From: UBA1774 sp045223835
GTDB lineage: Bacteria; Bacillota; Clostridia; Oscillospirales; Oscillospiraceae
Reading direction: 5' to 3'
NCBI GenBank assembly: GCA_045223835.1
Contig: JBGUZS010000216.1
Coordinates: forward strand, 1-17,563
Length of the DNA stretch: 17,563 nt
In this document: positions 7,161-13,135 of the stretch, piece by piece
Layout: every line of letters starts with the position of its first letter
Position numbering within the stretch: the stretch's first letter is position 1
The notes under the pieces: model-generated
The model's input: the letters and a program-made list of their open reading frames with translations, nothing else
The model's database searches: none
Told to the model about the DNA's origin: nothing
Translations under genes and position numbers: made by a program

Positions 7161-8059
7161 TTTCCGTTCTGCCCCTCCTTCGCCTCGTATTCCGCCAGGA
7201 ACTCCCGTTCCTGCTTGGTCAGATATGTACTATCCCGCGCTTTCAGCGCAGCGTACACCTTCTTCCGCAGCTTTCGTATTACCACATCCCGTACCTTGCG
7301 GACGTTTCGGTCCGTCTGCCCCCGCAAGGCGGCGACGTGCTGGGGTGAGAACAGCCGGAGATACAGGAAGAACAGCAGCTCCTTGTGATCTTCCTTCATC
7401 CCGGATACGTTCCGCCGCAGATAAGCCTTTGCGGTGAGATCATGCATCTCATAGGGACAGTCCGCGAGATAGTCTAGGAAGTTGCCTCTCATCAGTTGTC
7501 GGAACGTGGGATCATTGAACCATCTAGGAAAAACGGCAGCGCTGGCGTAATCCACCTTGCTTTCAAACTCTGTATCGCCCTGCAGGACCTCGTGCAGCCT
7601 CTCATATCGTTCCCGGCTCCGATCGTTGCTGTCCCAAACCTCCTGTACCGCACGAAAATCCTTTTCTGTCCTGGCTGCGGTCTCCATACGCAGCAGGGCC
7701 TCGGCCTTCATGTCCCGTACCAGCCGCTGTTTGGCTTTCTCTGCCCCGGTTTCCCGCCTGACTTTATCTTCATTCCTTATTTCAGAGAGTATATCCGCGT
7801 AGGAAAGAGTGTGTTCCTCGTCGGTGTTGACCTCTCCGTCTTCCGGGGAATCCTCCGAGTGGGCATTTTCGCTAACCGCACGGTACTCTGCCCGGATCGC
7901 ATCCAGATTGGCCTCCTCGTCTTCCTCCCACCAATTTTCGTCCTCTCCCGGCTCATCGGCGTCCTCCGCGGCGTCGGTGGGCCGGTTTTCTTCATGCAGA
8001 TAGTCGAAGCCGTACTCATAGTCATCATCCCGAACCAGCTCTGACTCCCAATCGTCCAC
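7157..8059 (-). CDS. Acidic protein with C-terminal sigma-region-4-like helix-turn-helix
   Basis: A 300-aa protein. The first 100 residues are extremely acidic (runs such as DDDYEYGFDYLHEENR and GEDENWWEEDEEANLD). The C-terminal quarter has RLFSPQHVAALRGQTDRNV followed by a basic helix, which reads as a sigma-70 region-4-like or related helix-turn-helix. No region 2 is evident, so it is more likely a transcription regulator or sigma-like accessory than a full sigma factor. The start chosen is GTG at 8059: GGGAGG stands 7 nt before it, and the in-frame GTG at 8101 lies upstream of the promoter -10, so it cannot be used. It is the first gene of a coupled pair with the zinc-ribbon gene and could control transcription of the element. 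It is divergent from the tnpW-recombinase unit. Confidence 0.75.
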   Translation of the reverse strand: MDDWESELVRDDDYEYGFDYLHEENRPTDAAEDADEPGEDENWWEEDEEANLDAIRAEYRAVSENAHSEDSPEDGEVNTDEEHTLSYADILSEIRNEDKVRRETGAEKAKQRLVRDMKAEALLRMETAARTEKDFRAVQEVWDSNDRSRERYERLHEVLQGDTEFESKVDYASAAVFPRWFNDPTFRQLMRGNFLDYLADCPYEMHDLTAKAYLRRNVSGMKEDHKELLFFLYLRLFSPQHVAALRGQTDRNVRKVRDVVIRKLRKKVYAALKARDSTYLTKQEREFLAEYEAKEGQNGK

Positions 8060-8091
8060 CTTGCCGCCTCCCTTCATTCCCGGATGGCGAC

Positions 8092-8100
8092 AGTATATCA
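8092..8100 (-). promoter_or_regulatory. Extended -10 promoter of the leftward pair
   Basis: On the minus strand the sequence TGATATACT gives an extended -10 (TG-n-TATACT, TATACT at 8092-8097) with no good -35. The predicted start near 8085 lies about 26 nt before the GTG at 8059 and leaves room for its ribosome site. Confidence 0.5.
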
Positions 8101-8171
8101 CAGGCGCAAAATAATGACGAGAAATTTTTGAAAACAGTTCCGATTTCGGTTTTCCGTTTTCCTATAGGTAG

Positions 8172-8352
8172 AGGGACTTTTCACCGCAGCAAAGCTCAAG
8201 TCCCTTGAAATGTGGCAATGGAGGAATCGAAACATGAGACTTCACCGTTTGTAGCAAGCCGTGGCCTACAGAGAAAAACACCGCTTTGGCGGCACATAAA
8301 ACAAAATGAGACCCGTGCAGTCGGCACGGCAGTCCATTTGGAGGAAAGGACA
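8172..8352 (+). promoter_or_regulatory. Structured leader of the tnpW-recombinase unit
   Basis: Several dyads follow one another: AGGGACTT (8172-8179) with AAGTCCCT (8198-8205); TGTAG (8250-8254) with CTACA (8266-8270); CCGC/GCGG (8281-8292); and CCGTGC/GCACGG (8313-8329). None has a T-tract, so this looks like a folded 5' leader acting on translation or processing rather than a terminator. A ribosome site and tiny ORF sit between the first two dyads. I found no convincing promoter in 8102-8171. Confidence 0.45.
8234..8254 (+). CDS. Possible hexapeptide leader ORF (MRLHRL)
   Basis: ATG AGA CTT CAC CGT TTG TAG is preceded by GGAGG with 9 nt spacing, better than chance would usually give in a non-coding leader. 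Its stop codon lies on the 5' arm of the TGTAG/CTACA dyad, so a ribosome paused here could change folding downstream. It is too short for any homology argument. Confidence 0.3.
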   Translation: MRLHRL

Positions 8353-8457
8353 ATGAAAACAACATATTTACTTGGTTTTCATCATCATCACACAGCGCAC
8401 AGAGCGCGGAAAGGAGCCCTATGGAGAATAAACGCAGCAGCCCCGCCTTTTCCCTGA
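8353..8457 (+). CDS. Possible 34-aa leader peptide with a His4 run, overlapping the tnpW start
   Basis: A 34-aa ORF starting MKTTYLLGFHHHHTAHRARK, with the site GGAGGAAAGGA 3 nt before its ATG (GGAGG 9 nt before). It runs through the ribosome site and the first 37 nt of tnpW in another frame, ending at 8457. Ribosomes translating it would pass over the tnpW start at 8421 and could open or mask it, a classic arrangement for translational coupling or attenuation. The four consecutive His codons are notable. No transcription terminator that would make this a textbook histidine attenuator is visible. Confidence 0.45.
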   Translation: MKTTYLLGFHHHHTAHRARKGALWRINAAAPPFP

Positions 8458-8636
8458 GCCGAAGGATCGGTTCTACGAATTTTCGGGTCAACGTCTATTG
8501 CAGCAGCAATACGGAGGAGACCTTTCAGGATAAAATCTATCGCCTCATCAAAAATGACGCTGGCAATGACGCCGGTTCCTGTGGTATACTGACCTTGCCG
8601 CAAACGAGCCGTCAGTCTGAAAGGAGCGCGTCATGA
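8421..8636 (+). CDS. tnpW: Transposon-encoded TnpW-family protein
   Basis: A 71-aa protein with RRIGSTNFRVNVYCSSNTEE in the first half, QDKIYRLIKND in the middle and PQTSRQSERSAS at the end, which matches my memory of TnpW-family proteins that precede serine recombinases in Tn4451-like and other gut Firmicutes elements. Its role is undefined; small size and strict linkage suggest it modulates recombinase synthesis or activity. AAAGGAG lies 6 nt before the ATG. Its stop overlaps the recombinase start as ATGA (8633-8636), so the two are translationally coupled. The upstream peptide ORF 8353-8457 overlaps its beginning. Confidence 0.8.
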   Translation: MENKRSSPAFSLSRRIGSTNFRVNVYCSSNTEETFQDKIYRLIKNDAGNDAGSCGILTLPQTSRQSERSAS

Positions 8637-10582
8637 GCGCAAAGCAGACTGAAGGAAAGATCACGGCGCTGTACGAGCGCCTCTCCCGTGACGACGATCT
8701 GATGGGGGATTCCAGTTCCATTGTAAATCAAAAACGCTACCTGGAAAGCTATGCCGAACAGCATGGCTTCACCAACATCCGCCACTATACCGACGACGGA
8801 TGGAGCGGCGGCAATTTTGATCGCCCGGACTGGAAGCGGCTGGTCACAGACATTGGGGCCGGCAAGGTTTCCACTGTCCTGGCAAAGGACATGAGCCGTG
8901 TCGGTCGTAATTATTTGCAGACCGGCTTTTATACGGAAGTATTCTTCCGGGAGCATGGCGTCCGCTTTATTGCCATCGCCAACAATATCGACACTGAGGA
9001 TCAAAACAGCGGCGAGTTCGCCCCGTTCCTCAACATCGTCAACGAATGGTATCTGCGGGACCAGTCGCGCAAGGTGGCAACGGGATACCGGGTTAAGGGC
9101 AATGCAGGAAAGCCTACGACCAATTCACCGATCTACGGGTATATCAAGGACCCGGAGGATAAGGACCATTGGCTCATTGACGATGAGGCCGCCGCCGTGG
9201 TGCGGCGCATCTTTCGGATGTCCGTGGAGGGCCACGGTCCCTATGACATTTCCCGTATGCTGACCGCTGAAAAAGTGGAATGTCCCAGCTATTACGAGGC
9301 AAGACGCGGGAGAGGGTCCTATAAAAACCGCATCGACCAGCTCCATCCCCATGACTGGTTCGGTGAAACGGTAAGAGCGATCCTGTCCAAGCCGGAGTAT
9401 ATGGGCCATACGGTGAACTTCCGAACATCGAAGAAATCCTATAAGGACAAGTCGGTGAAGAATGACCCTGCAGATTGGCGTATTTTCGAGAACACGCATG
9501 AGGCTATTGTCGATCCGGAGACCTGGCGGCTGGCGCAGCAGGTCCGAAAGACAAAGCGGCGTCTGGACGAAAAAGGCGCTCCGAATCCCTTCACCGGCCT
9601 GTGCTACTGTGCTGACTGCGGCGCTAAGATGTACCTCCACCGGGACAGGCGGATAAAGCCGGATGGCAGCTTGGTAATTATCGATCATTATAACTGCTCC
9701 GCCTATACAGGAACCCATAAACGTGAGGAGAGAAAGTGCTTCTCCCACGGCGTCAGCAGCAATGCCCTCAGTGTGCTTGTGCTGGAAACCATTCGCGCTG
9801 CCAGCAGATACGCCATTGAGAACGAGGATGAGTTCATTGAGAAGGTACGGGCCGCAGCCGAGGTGAGACAGCAGGAGGCTGCCAATGAGTTGAACCGGCG
9901 TATCGCCCGGGTCGAAAAACGTGTCGCAGAGCTGGACGTACTCATCAAGAAGCTCTATGAAGCCTACGCCATGGGAAAGCTGCCGGAGGAACGGTTTGAC
10001 CTTCTTTCCGCCGAATATGAGCAGGAACAGGCGGAGTTGAAGGCTGAACTTGCGGACGACGGCAAGAAGCTGGAACAGTTCAATGCGGACACAGAACGGG
10101 TGGATCAGTTCCTGACTCTGGCAAGGAAATATACTGAGTTTTCCGAGCTGACCCCTGCCATGGTCAACGAGTTCGTCGAAAAGATCGTTGTCTACGCGTC
10201 CGGGCGGGATGAATACGGGGATCGCTGCCAAAATGTTGAGATATACCTCAACTTCATTGGCAGATTCGATGTTCCCCCGGCAGAACTGAACCCGGAGGAG
10301 CAGGCCGAGGAAGAGGTCCAGCGACAGAAACGGATGAAGAACCGCCGCAGTTACGAAAGGCAGAAGGAGCGGAACCGGAAGATCCGCGAAGGTCTGATCG
10401 TACCCGGCGAGCCCTATACCCTCACCTGTCATGGCTGCGGACAGACCTTTCAATCCGTCAGTCCAAATGCCATGTTCTGCCACACGAACTGCCGGGCCAG
10501 ATACTATCGTCGGCGGAAGAAAGAAGCGGCAGTATGCTCCGCCGACAATGCGGCGGAGACCGCAGAGACAAGAGTCGCATAA
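8633..10582 (+). CDS. Large serine recombinase (TnpX/TndX type) with extra C-terminal zinc ribbon
   Basis: A 649-aa site-specific recombinase that should excise and insert the element through a serine-DNA intermediate. The resolvase-type catalytic domain spans about 8-155, with nucleophile S18 (YERLSRDD) and arginines in AKDMSRVGRNYLQTGFY (84-100). The Recombinase domain follows at about 165-300, the zinc beta-ribbon uses C326, C329, C355 and C369, and a coiled coil runs about 405-480. A DUF4368-like part around 505-545 contains FVEKIVVYASGRDEYGD. Beyond this comes a highly basic linker and an added C599-x2-C602-x13-C616-x3-C620 ribbon with the tail RARYYRRRKK, not part of the minimal family layout. 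The start is coupled to tnpW by ATGA. A clean terminator follows. All catalytic residues I checked are present, so it is probably active. Confidence 0.95.
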   Translation: MSAKQTEGKITALYERLSRDDDLMGDSSSIVNQKRYLESYAEQHGFTNIRHYTDDGWSGGNFDRPDWKRLVTDIGAGKVSTVLAKDMSRVGRNYLQTGFYTEVFFREHGVRFIAIANNIDTEDQNSGEFAPFLNIVNEWYLRDQSRKVATGYRVKGNAGKPTTNSPIYGYIKDPEDKDHWLIDDEAAAVVRRIFRMSVEGHGPYDISRMLTAEKVECPSYYEARRGRGSYKNRIDQLHPHDWFGETVRAILSKPEYMGHTVNFRTSKKSYKDKSVKNDPADWRIFENTHEAIVDPETWRLAQQVRKTKRRLDEKGAPNPFTGLCYCADCGAKMYLHRDRRIKPDGSLVIIDHYNCSAYTGTHKREERKCFSHGVSSNALSVLVLETIRAASRYAIENEDEFIEKVRAAAEVRQQEAANELNRRIARVEKRVAELDVLIKKLYEAYAMGKLPEERFDLLSAEYEQEQAELKAELADDGKKLEQFNADTERVDQFLTLARKYTEFSELTPAMVNEFVEKIVVYASGRDEYGDRCQNVEIYLNFIGRFDVPPAELNPEEQAEEEVQRQKRMKNRRSYERQKERNRKIREGLIVPGEPYTLTCHGCGQTFQSVSPNAMFCHTNCRARYYRRRKKEAAVCSADNAAETAETRVA

Positions 10583-10589
10583 CCACATC

Positions 10590-10628
10590 ACGGGCCTGGA
10601 GATCATCACGGTTTTCAGGCCCGTTTTT
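10590..10628 (+). terminator. Rho-independent terminator after the recombinase
   Basis: ACGGGCCTG (10590-10598) pairs with CAGGCCCGT (10616-10624), followed directly by TTTT. It isolates the recombinase unit from the AbiE pair. Confidence 0.85.
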
Positions 10629-10650
10629 GACTTCACAGAGACTTCTCCGC

Positions 10651-10719
10651 TTGACATGCAAGGCACGAGTGATATAATATAAACGAATTAGAAATAGTAA
10701 TATCTATTATATTATATCA
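10651..10719 (+). promoter_or_regulatory. abiE promoter with 12-bp inverted-repeat operator
   Basis: TTGACA (10651-10656), a 16-nt spacer and TATAAT (10673-10678) make a near-perfect promoter. A perfect 12-bp inverted repeat, TGATATAATATA (10670-10681) and TATATTATATCA (10708-10719), covers the -10 box and the leader, with 26 nt between the arms. AbiEi antitoxins of studied systems repress their own operon by binding inverted repeats at the promoter; this pair is the obvious candidate site here. Confidence 0.75.
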
Positions 10720-10733
10720 TCGAGGCGGCCTGT

Positions 10734-11384
10734 ATGACCTATACAGAGTTTTTGCAAAACTATATACAAGCACAGAAACCGGGGGAACCGATCTATACCG
10801 AGCAGATTGCGGGCGCTTTGGCAGCGGAGTTTGGCATGACGAAGAAAAACGCTGCCGCCGCGACCGCCGTGGCAATCAAGCGGATCATGGATGGGGGTAA
10901 ACTGCCGGAATTGCGGTGCTACCAAAAAGGCATCTATTATCTGACGAGCGTTACCCCGTTCGGCGAGTTGGGCATCAACAAGGAAAAACTGATCGCCAAC
11001 AAGTACCTGCTGCCGGATAAAGGCTACGAAACCGGCCTGCAGCTGCTTCATCACCTGGGCTTGACAACGCAGATGCCCACAGAGCGTCTTTTCGCCACAA
11101 ATGCCGTCAAGGACTGCATCCATTATGATGAACGGCTCGGCGTATCGGTCTGTCCTCCGAAAGTGCCCGTCCACGCAGGGAACAAAGCATACCTTCAAAC
11201 ACTGGATGCGCTGGAACTGCTGGACAGAGCGCCGGTTGACGCGGACGATCCCTACTCTTTGATCGCAGATCATATTCGGCAGAGCGGCCTGAAATACGAA
11301 ACCTTGCTCTATTTTGCAGATCGGTATTATAACCGAAAAACGATCATCCAGCTTGCCCATACGGCAGGCAGGAAGGAGGCTTGA
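10734..11384 (+). CDS. AbiEi-type antitoxin/transcriptional repressor
   Basis: A 216-aa protein directly upstream of, and overlapping, the AbiEii-type gene. The N-terminal 75 residues (TEQIAGALAAEFGMTKKNAAAATAVAIKRIMDGG... then GIYYLT) read as a winged helix-turn-helix like that of AbiEi and DUF6088-type proteins. The remainder contains KYLLPDKGYETGLQLLHHLG and NKAYLQTLDALELLD, which I recall in clostridial partners of AbiEii toxins. The expected role is twofold: to counter the toxin without binding it stably (type IV antitoxin) and to repress the operon through the inverted repeat at 10670-10719. A modest GAGG site precedes the ATG. The family name rests on neighbourhood plus pattern rather than a strong motif. 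Confidence 0.8.
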   Translation: MTYTEFLQNYIQAQKPGEPIYTEQIAGALAAEFGMTKKNAAAATAVAIKRIMDGGKLPELRCYQKGIYYLTSVTPFGELGINKEKLIANKYLLPDKGYETGLQLLHHLGLTTQMPTERLFATNAVKDCIHYDERLGVSVCPPKVPVHAGNKAYLQTLDALELLDRAPVDADDPYSLIADHIRQSGLKYETLLYFADRYYNRKTIIQLAHTAGRKEA

Positions 11385-11386
11385 GC

Positions 11387-12460
11387 ATGAAACTTCATGA
11401 AGATAAAACCGCGTTCCGTGTATTGCTGGAACGCATCCACGAGCGAACGGGTTACAGAACTGACGTTTTGGAGAAGGATTACTATGTTGTCCTGATCCTC
11501 AAGGAACTGGCAGAAAAGCAGAGTGCGGGACTTCCGGCATATTTCAAAGGCGGGACGGCGCTCTATAAGGCGCTCAGGATGACAAACCGCTTCTCCGAGG
11601 ATATAGACCTCTCGGTGGACACCCGTGATTGCAGCCGTTCTCAGAATGACAAACGCCTGGAGCTGGCGGCGAAGAAATACAGCGCCCTTGATCGCGATGT
11701 GAACGCCGGGAGAACAAACCGGTCGGAGATCATCTCCGTTTTCACTTATGAACCCATCACGGCTTATGATGCGGGCGACGCATTGCAGCGATTCGGAAAA
11801 TTGAAGATCGAAGCCACATCCTTTACAATCAGCGAGCCGGTGGAGAGCCTTGAAGTTTCCGCCATGGTTTACGATCTTGCGTCCGATGAGGAAAAAACGA
11901 TCCTGCGGAAGAAATACGACGTTATGCCGTTTTCCGTCCTGACGATCACGATGGAACGGGTCTTCATCGACAAACTGTTTGCGGCGGAGGCATATGTCAG
12001 GCGGTCATCCGAGCCCCAGCGGGCTTTTGAGGCGGCTAAGCATATTTACGATTTGGCGGTGATGGTCCGTCAACCGAAAATCCAGCGGCTTCTGGCTGAC
12101 GAGGGCCAGATGAAATCGCTGCTGGACATTCGTATGGAGGAAGAGGCCGGACGGCTGGACGGTATCCCCGGCGTGAAACCGGCAGAGTTTACGTTCTTTG
12201 ATTCTGCGCCCAATGACGAGGCGGTCAGAAAGGCATATTCCGTTATGCAGGCACAATATGTTCTGCGCCCAGAGGACCGGATCGAGTACGATGATGCAAC
12301 GACTGCCCTGCAGGGAATCCGTGATCGGCTGACGCAGAATCTGGCATGGGCACAGTACAAACCCAGCATCAAGCTGAGGCTTCGCATAAACGAAGAAAAG
12401 GCGAGACAGATCAATCAAGAATCACATAAGTCAAAAACGAAAACCGACCACGAAAGATAA
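11387..12460 (+). CDS. AbiEii-type nucleotidyltransferase toxin
   Basis: A 357-aa protein with all four motifs of the AbiEii/AbiGii (DUF1814) nucleotidyltransferases: I, KGGTALYK (54-61); II, SEDIDLSV with D72 and D74 (70-77); III, ERVFIDKL with D195 and K196; IV, YDLAVM (221-226). Characterised members stop growth by transferring nucleotides to RNA and act in abortive infection against phage. With its AbiEi partner it forms a type IV toxin-antitoxin pair that could also hold the element in the population. The ATG at 11387 is preferred to a TTG at 11381 because AAGGAGG lies 7 nt before the ATG. That ribosome site is inside the antitoxin gene's end, so the two are coupled. It is intact. Confidence 0.92.
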   Translation: MKLHEDKTAFRVLLERIHERTGYRTDVLEKDYYVVLILKELAEKQSAGLPAYFKGGTALYKALRMTNRFSEDIDLSVDTRDCSRSQNDKRLELAAKKYSALDRDVNAGRTNRSEIISVFTYEPITAYDAGDALQRFGKLKIEATSFTISEPVESLEVSAMVYDLASDEEKTILRKKYDVMPFSVLTITMERVFIDKLFAAEAYVRRSSEPQRAFEAAKHIYDLAVMVRQPKIQRLLADEGQMKSLLDIRMEEEAGRLDGIPGVKPAEFTFFDSAPNDEAVRKAYSVMQAQYVLRPEDRIEYDDATTALQGIRDRLTQNLAWAQYKPSIKLRLRINEEKARQINQESHKSKTKTDHER

Positions 12461-12480
12461 AGCGACGCCTTGAAAGCGAA

Positions 12481-12530
12481 GCGGCTCCGATTGGTATCTC
12501 CGTGATACCAGCCGGGGCCGCGTTTCTGTT
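12481..12530 (+). terminator. Terminator after the AbiE pair
   Basis: A long interrupted hairpin: GCGGC (12481-12485) with GCCGC (12517-12521), and inner GGTATC with GATACC, followed by the T-rich GTTTCTGTT. It lies about 20 nt past the toxin stop. Confidence 0.7.
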
Positions 12531-12567
12531 AAACCACATCAATTCTGAAACCATGGAGGTGTTCATA

Positions 12568-12774
12568 ATGACCGAGAACGAGAAAAAACTGATCCAGGCG
12601 CAGCACCGCTTGGAGGAAGCCCAGGCGAGGGACAGGGCCCAGGAGCGTAGGGCCCGCAACCACCGGCTCATTCAGGAAGGAGCAGTTCTGGAAGCCACCT
12701 TGCCCCGCACGAAGGAGATGACGCTGGATGAAATCAGGGACTTCCTTTTCAGCTTGGCCCAGGCGAAAGGGTAA
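12568..12774 (+). CDS. DUF3847-like small mobilization-associated protein
   Basis: A 68-aa, helical, charged protein beginning MTENEKKLIQAQHRLEEAQA, with a later ARNHRLIQEGAVLEA segment that resembles DUF3847 proteins found just upstream of MobA/MobL relaxases in gut Firmicutes elements. The length and the ending (EIRDFLFSLAQ) fit. A role as a relaxosome accessory (MobC-like) at the adjoining oriT is inferred from position only. The ATG at 12568 is chosen because GGAGG lies 8 nt upstream; the frame is open further back to 12502, but that stretch is the AbiE terminator hairpin. A terminator follows at 12803-12823. Confidence 0.75.
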   Translation: MTENEKKLIQAQHRLEEAQARDRAQERRARNHRLIQEGAVLEATLPRTKEMTLDEIRDFLFSLAQAKG

Positions 12775-12802
12775 CGATACGCGGAGTGTGCCGGGAGACC
12801 GG

Positions 12803-12823
12803 GGCGCTCCGCGCCTCTTTTTT
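12803..12823 (+). terminator. Terminator after the DUF3847-like gene
   Basis: GGCGC (12803-12807) and GCGCC (12811-12815) pair around TCC, then TC and six T. A larger outer pairing of GCGGAG (12781-12786) is possible. Confidence 0.75.
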
Positions 12824-12830
12824 CTCCGGA

Positions 12831-12900
12831 AGAGCGCACTTACTCACCACCGGCCACGGGCCGGCGGTGGTATCCCTCCCGTTGGTCGGGCCGTGCGCTC
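12831..12900 (-). other. oriT: Candidate origin of transfer (MOBQ-type oriT)
   Basis: Read on the minus strand, GTAAGTGCGCTCT (12831-12843) matches the core TAAGTGCGC of the R1162/RSF1010-type nic region, cleaved by MobA relaxases of the same family as the one encoded at 13136-14845. Just 5' of it on that strand lies an imperfect inverted repeat (CCACCGGCC 12847-12855 with GGCC...GGTGG 12859-12870), the same order, inverted repeat then core, as in that oriT. The whole is flanked by GAGCGCAC (12832-12839) and GTGCGCTC (12893-12900). The position between accessory gene and relaxase gene is also as expected. Function is inferred; the exact nick is not determined. Confidence 0.65.
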
Positions 12901-12907
12901 CTCACGG

Positions 12908-13091
12908 AAGCCCCGCCGGGGCTTTCTCCGGAGGGGCCGACAATGCCGCAAGCCGCCATTGTCGGTGCAGTTCCCTCGGTGTCTTACTTTTCGTAACCCA
13001 CCTCGTCAACTGCCGGGGAAAACCTGCCGCCGGCAGCTTTCCCCCGCTATGGGCCGTCTTACGCGGCCCATCTTCTTTTCGTGAAAAGAAG
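12908..13091. repeat. Array of five hairpins between oriT and the relaxase gene
   Basis: In order: AAGCCCC-GCC-GGGGCTT (12908-12924); CCGACAATG with CATTGTCGG (12937-12945/12957-12965); GGGGAAA with TTTCCCC enclosing CTGCCG/CGGCAG (about 13015-13044); ATGGGCCG with CGGCCCAT (13049-13056/13064-13071); and CTTCTTTTC-GT-GAAAAGAAG (13072-13091). No protein-coding frame fits the 12775-13135 gap. Such arrays could serve relaxosome binding, second-strand priming or leader RNA folding. Confidence 0.7.
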
Positions 13092-13135
13092 CAAAAGCCA
13101 CGGCCTGCGGGCCGGGAAAGGAGGACGAACGTACT

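Noticed and set aside
8306..8356. 16-codon frame ending in ATGA at the start of the His4 leader ORF
   Set aside because: The overlap is suggestive, but there is no ribosome site upstream of its ATG.
8353..8457. Classical histidine-type transcription attenuator
   Set aside because: No terminator with a T-tract follows the leader peptide, so only a translational effect is considered.
9125..10666. 513-codon minus-strand frame inside the recombinase gene
   Set aside because: Antisense of an intact recombinase with conserved catalytic and zinc motifs; it also runs through the downstream terminator.
12908..13091. CRISPR-like array
   Set aside because: The repeats are unrelated hairpins of different sequence, not direct repeats with spacers.
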